The notes under the pieces are model-generated. The model was given only the letters and a program-made list of their open reading frames with translations. It did no database searches and was not told where the DNA came from. Source: Neckera pumila (taxonomy: Eukaryota; Streptophyta; Bryopsida; Hypnales; Neckeraceae). Taken from it: a DNA stretch of 64,000 nucleotides. A program made the position numbers and the translations under genes. The stretch spans positions 43,723,282 through 43,787,281 of the forward strand of contig OZ018409.1 of assembly GCA_963969595.1 (NCBI GenBank). Reading direction: 5' to 3'. How positions within the stretch are numbered: the first letter of the stretch is position 1; each line of letters opens with the position of its first letter. Shown here one piece after another: positions 59,584 to 64,000 of this stretch.

Positions 59584-60642
59584 ATGGCAATGCTAGCGCT
59601 TGCCCCCAAGCAGCGCCCAGAGACTGGCCGCGTGATCAGCGAAGGCGACGTCGTCATCGTCTACGAGCGTCACGACCGCCTGAAGGCCGTCACAGTCGTC
59701 CGCAACGGGGAGCTTCAGAACCGTTTCGGCGTCTTCCCCTACAATGACTGGGTCGGGAAGCCTTTCGGCAGCCAAGTGGTGGGCAAAAACGGCGCCGGCT
59801 TCGTCTACCTCTTGGCTCCCACCCCTGAGCTTTGGACCCTCGCCTTGCCTCACAGAACGCAAATCCTCTACATCGCCGACATCAGCTTCGTGGTTTCTTT
59901 TCTGGAGCTTCGACCTGGGAGTGTCGTGTTGGAATCAGGAACAGGCAGTGGCTCCCTGACGCACTCTCTGGCCCGAGCAGTCTCCCCCACGGGACATGTC
60001 CACACGTTCGATTTCCATGAGCCGCGGGCGAACGCCGCGAGGGAGGATTTTTCCCGCAACGGCGTCGCCGAGGTCGTCACTGTGAAGGTGCGCGACATCC
60101 AAGGCGAGGGGTTCCCGGAAGAGTTTGCGAATTGCGTGGACGGCGTATTTCTCGACTTGCCGCAGCCGTGGCTGGCCATTCCTTCCGTCGTGAGGTCGCT
60201 GCGGAGTGATGGTGTGGTTTGCTCGTTCTCGCCCTGCATTGAGCAAGTGCAAAGGACGTGCGAGGGGTTGAGTAAAGAGCAGTTTGCGGATATTCGCACG
60301 TTTGAGGTGCTGCTGCGGTCGTATGAGGTGCGCCATGAGAATCTTAGCACTAGTTTTGAGTGTAGTGAACAGACGTCAGGACTAAACCCTAAACAGCGCC
60401 AGGATTCGACGAAGTCACCTCCGCCTAAGCGGCAGCGAGTAGGGGAAGGCGAGGAAAAGGAGGGAGCAGAGGGTGGAATTGACGGAGGAGACACGAATGG
60501 AGCTTCGAACCCTAATTTGAGTCGCGGAGAGGGTAGCAAGAAGACGGAGAGACAGTCACGGGCTGTGATTGCGAGACCGTATCCGGAAACCAAAGGGCAC
60601 ACTGGGTATCTTACGTTTGCGAGGCAAGCCATGCACATGTAG
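59584..60642 (+). CDS. TRM61: tRNA (adenine58-N1)-methyltransferase catalytic subunit TRM61
   Basis: A single-exon 352-residue protein. TRM61 with TRM6 methylates adenosine 58 in the T loop of many tRNAs using S-adenosylmethionine, in the nucleus. Residues 15-90 are the N-terminal beta-barrel (GDVVIVYERHD, GKPFGSQV at 59-66). The SAM-binding motif I is LESGTGSGSLT at 116-126, the acidic ribose-binding region is FDFHE (142-146), and DLPQPW at 191-196 is the active-site motif IV, all intact. The charged region after about 255 is low-complexity (GEGEEKEG) and has a KRQR run that may help nuclear localisation. The C-terminus YPETKGHTGYLTFAR is the usual family end. The ATG at 59584 directly precedes the conserved region; M3 is an alternative. 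Confidence 0.92.
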   Translation: MAMLALAPKQRPETGRVISEGDVVIVYERHDRLKAVTVVRNGELQNRFGVFPYNDWVGKPFGSQVVGKNGAGFVYLLAPTPELWTLALPHRTQILYIADISFVVSFLELRPGSVVLESGTGSGSLTHSLARAVSPTGHVHTFDFHEPRANAAREDFSRNGVAEVVTVKVRDIQGEGFPEEFANCVDGVFLDLPQPWLAIPSVVRSLRSDGVVCSFSPCIEQVQRTCEGLSKEQFADIRTFEVLLRSYEVRHENLSTSFECSEQTSGLNPKQRQDSTKSPPPKRQRVGEGEEKEGAEGGIDGGDTNGASNPNLSRGEGSKKTERQSRAVIARPYPETKGHTGYLTFARQAMHM

Positions 60643-60656
60643 GAATTCGTAACTTT

Positions 60657-60680
60657 TTTAGGGTTTAGGGTTTAGGGTTT
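60657..60680. repeat. Short telomere-like TTTAGGG run
   Basis: Three perfect TTTAGGG units followed by TTT occur 15 bases after the TRM61 stop. This is the Arabidopsis-type telomere motif but far too short to be a telomere. It is an interstitial repeat or a telo-box-like site. Confidence 0.75.
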
Positions 60681-60689
60681 GATGATTCT

Positions 60690-61130
60690 GTACCATTACC
60701 AGATATCTGAAGTTTCGGAGCTTTTCCAAAGACGAAGTCTGGCACTACTTTTGTGTTTTGAATCGGAATCGCTCGTGAACTGGAGGTCCTGCCTGAAGTT
60801 AGTGATGTTACAGGGTGCTGCTGCAATTGGTTGCAGGGCATGGAAATGCTCAATTCTGAAAATCTAGCTCTCGTTTGAATGCAGCTCTGAATGTGACGAA
60901 GTAATGGTGGGCACTGGTTAACGGGCTATGTCCAGCAGATTATCTGAAGCGCCTACCCACATTGCATGAGCAGGTGAACTGTTTATTGATTATTTATTGT
61001 TTATCAATTGTTGATTAGAAACTCCGCTTGTTGAGGTGGTTTTCTTGAACCTGTAGTTGAGGGCTGTGAACATGTCTTGTCGCTTCACTCAACAGTATAA
61101 GCAGGACTTTTCCGTAAGCTCTTAGACCTC
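60690..61130. other. TRM61 3' flank
   Basis: No gene recognised. Confidence 0.5.
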
Positions 61131-61286
61131 CATTGCACCTTCATTTGCACCCTCACCGCACCCTCATTGCACCCTCATCGCACCCTCACCGCACCCTCAT
61201 TGCATCCTCATTGCGCCCTCACTGCAACCTCATTGCGCCCTCACTGCAACCTCATTGCAACCTCACTGCACCCTCATTGCACCCTA
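61131..61286. repeat. 11-bp minisatellite
   Basis: About fourteen tandem copies of GCACCCTCATT and close variants (GCAACCTCATT, GCGCCCTCACT). Because 11 is not a multiple of three, each frame cycles through all phases, so the open frame across it has no coding meaning. Confidence 0.9.
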
Positions 61287-64000
61287 GATGGTTTCACTCA
61301 CCACTTATCACCACTGTTGTGGAATGTGGGTGACTGATCCACAAAAAGTTGACAATATCATACTGTGTTATAAGCGTTATTCTTACATGATCGACAATGC
61401 TTGAAACACACCAATGAAGTTGATGACATGCTTGTTCAGTGGAAATCATCTTCTTGCTTGATTGCAGATTGGTCGCTTACGGTGATAATCAGGTGACCAT
61501 CTCTTGCAAAATATTTCTTGCAGCATCTAGGTCTGTTTCATGAACATTGTAATTTCTGTATACAGCAGAACGGGCCAGTGCTTTTTAGGAGATTGGAGGA
61601 AAGATCGATACTGCGTTTTGTAGATATCCTCCCAGCGAACTTGTTACTAGAAGTCGGTTCAGGTTAATCAAACAAGTGAAAAGTATGTTAGGGCCACTAC
61701 CGGTGAGTCAGTTGCTTTGACGAGATTGCTGTAATTCAAAAGTCAGTGCAGAACGGCTTGATTGCATTTTCTGGACATAAATTGACGTGACATCTAAACC
61801 CTAAAACTGGAAACTGGCCCCAGCAGCACTGATTTCGCAGTCATTGTCAACAGGTATCATGGGAGTGGGTAGCAACTGTAGAGCGCTATTATGGAATGAC
61901 AGCCTCCCTCTTGATTTTGAAAGGAAAGAAAAAGGAAAGAACTCAATGTGTGGGTGCCACCACGCCAAACGCACATATATTGTGTGGACCATGGCTATTA
62001 CAGCAGGTCACAGTAATATACAATTCAACTGTAGGGTGGCACTTTGAGCACCTTGAAAGCTCCAAAGTAACTTACAACCCTTCTGTGCCAAACTTATTCA
62101 TTTTTTTATTTTATTTTTGATACACATGGGGCACCTTCATTTTTTCACCCACAATAAGTGAACATCACATCATTTTTTATATTCTGCACATACAGTACTT
62201 CTTGAAGAATGAGTTTGCTGTCCAAGTGACTGGTGCAACAACTAAGTACCTAAATATTCAGTACAGGTCATTTCTACATCTTTAGGACTTGAAATTAACC
62301 ATTTGAAAAGCTTCTACTATGGGAACTAAATGTACCAATATAAACAAGAATCATTTCCGACTTGTTTACCGATAGAAATAAGTTTCCAGCTAGCGTGGAC
62401 TTTCAAATTTTTTTAGCATGCTCCCAAGGAGTCATTTCGAAGCAAAATTTATCGTTAAAATAGAGAAATGTTGGATAAGGGTAGAATGCTACCAACAGAC
62501 CACTGCAACAGTTGCAGAAGAACACCATCAACCTGAACGGGATTCAAGACACATGCCCAGCACGCAGTCTGCTGTGGAGCCCCTGTCCTGAATGTGCCAC
62601 CGCCCAATCACAAATGAACGCTGGGTCCAAAATTTGTTTCAGTCATGAGTGAATCAATAGTCACAAGTTCTCGTGATGGTTTTGTTTGTATAAGTTGCTG
62701 CTGAGAAAGGTCAGGCTCTCAGAATGACAGCAACAGTGCCATAAAACCTCCTAGTGGGGCAGCATTTGTGGCGTGACTGACTCAAGCACAGCTGCTGCAT
62801 CATTGCAGGTTCTGTCATTCATGGTCACCGTCACTTTTTAGGAATCCAAGGAGAGAGAGAGAGAAGAGACCTGGGGAGCAACCAGACAAGCCATTTTTCA
62901 AGCTGGGAGTATCTCCACTCTTTCACTGGGAATGGGCCTGGCCCGGTCTATGGAGAGCTTGGACACCCATATCTCCCCCACCTGTGACATGCCCAAGGAA
63001 ATAAAGAGTATGGGCTGACCCTCCATTTGGACAAGCCTCCATCTTATTTCTTCACCAAGCTTGGACTCTGCTTGTCTAACTATATTTTTGTAATACTTTT
63101 AGAAATGTTTGGCAAATTATAGCAACTCCCACCAATGAGAGTGCAAAGCTACCACAAATATGGAGAAAAAGGGTGGAGAACTACTTTGTTGGTGGAGCCC
63201 CAAAGGACAATTGAGTCTACGAAATAGCCATTTGGCAAGGGAGTTTCTTTGTGAAAAGGTGGAAGGTGCCTATTTTCATTCACTTAAATTATTTTGCATA
63301 CCGATATTCCAATGCAAAATTGACATATGAAACTTTTATTGACACATTGACAATTGAAAAACATGATTTTTTTTTTAAATTGTAATTTTCTAAATTTGTA
63401 TGAATATGCTATGAATTTTTGAAATTGAACTTTATAATGTATCTTAAATCATTTTTTGCATTCATGCACACACATTTAAAGCATTTTGGACTATTTGCCT
63501 CTAAATATTTTCAAGATTGTTTTATGGTTCAAGTTGATTTTAGGGTCCTCTACCTTTGATTGTATAGAAGGGCAAGAAATTGGGTCAATCTTAAACAATC
63601 TACATCCTTACTTTTAAAAGTTGACAATACATAATTCTTGCATCTATATTTAGTGAGCCTTCTAATTTTTGTCTCTTACCTTCAGAGCATGCCCTACCAC
63701 CCACTGCAAAATTGTTCCTGCAACTTTAAATGTACAGGGTTGCAAAAGGAGATGATGAAATAAAACATGAAAGCCTTCCTTTCGTTATAATGTTAAGGTC
63801 CTAGTATATCAATGAAAAGGTGGTTGCTAGGGTCATGCCTTGCAAATTGTAGTACAAACTAACCATGGAGATGAGAAGATTTTGTTACATGAAATGATAA
63901 ATTTGACTTCAAAAATAGCAAATATGTATTGGGACTATTGTTACGACTCAAATTGTTACATTATATGAAAATATTTATTATTGTTATTTTGATTGGATTT
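61287..64000. other. Intergenic, no gene seen
   Basis: No convincing coding region, RNA or structured repeat. A GA run lies near 62850. The last 0.9 kb is strongly AT-rich. Confidence 0.5.

Noticed and set aside
59868..60638. Minus-strand frame of 256 codons opposite TRM61
   Set aside because: Antisense shadow of a strongly recognised coding exon.
60657..60680. Possible telomere
   Set aside because: Only three TTTAGGG units inside ordinary gene flank.
61133..61333. Repetitive open frame rich in H, L, P and S
   Set aside because: Produced by an 11-bp minisatellite; it has no independent coding support.

Overview
This is eukaryotic nuclear DNA from a land plant. The evidence is GT-AG introns in several genes, a type II tRNA-Leu, plant-specific families (AUX/LAX auxin influx carrier, S1/SPH secreted protein, IDM-type HSP20-like protein), TTTAGGG motifs, and GC-richer exons set in long AT-rich repeat-filled intergenic DNA. 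An early-diverging lineage such as a moss is my guess; the sequence alone does not prove it.

Layout. 0.4-3.1 kb: an F-box/kelch-type gene (+) with promoter, long leader and a 27-bp minisatellite after its stop. 3.1-11 kb: no convincing gene; tandem repeats, half of a foldback repeat and an AT-rich element. 11.06-16.72 kb: a rhomboid-family gene (-) and an IDM2/IDM3-like alpha-crystallin-domain gene (+) transcribed away from each other. 17.19-21.12 kb: a complete seven-exon AUX/LAX gene (-) with three ~355-bp repeat units directly upstream. 22-36 kb: a gene desert with several small inverted-repeat transposons. 36.5-40.9 kb: remains of an armadillo/HEAT-repeat gene (-) with a partial duplication. 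41.27-41.74 kb: a small secreted S1/SPH-like gene (-). 42.6-55.4 kb: a second desert of nested repeats. 55.77-60.64 kb: a gene-dense block with GEMIN2 (+), tRNA-Leu(AAG) (+) and the tRNA m1A58 methyltransferase catalytic subunit TRM61 (+). 60.7-64 kb: minisatellite and gene-free DNA.

The genes do not form one pathway. The last block holds three RNA-biology genes (snRNP assembly, a tRNA, tRNA methylation), but plant gene neighbours are usually unrelated and I treat this as chance. The most systematic unexplained signal is a family of ~0.7-1.2 kb AT-rich elements bounded by TTAA (once CTAA) and short inverted ends beginning CCCCTAAAG. At least six copies occur here; the longest is 3.5 kb because other transposons are nested in it. 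The TTAA target and end structure resemble piggyBac elements, which would be unusual in a plant. Three further elements have CACTA-type ends, two of them with exact 3-bp target duplications, and one has hAT-type features.
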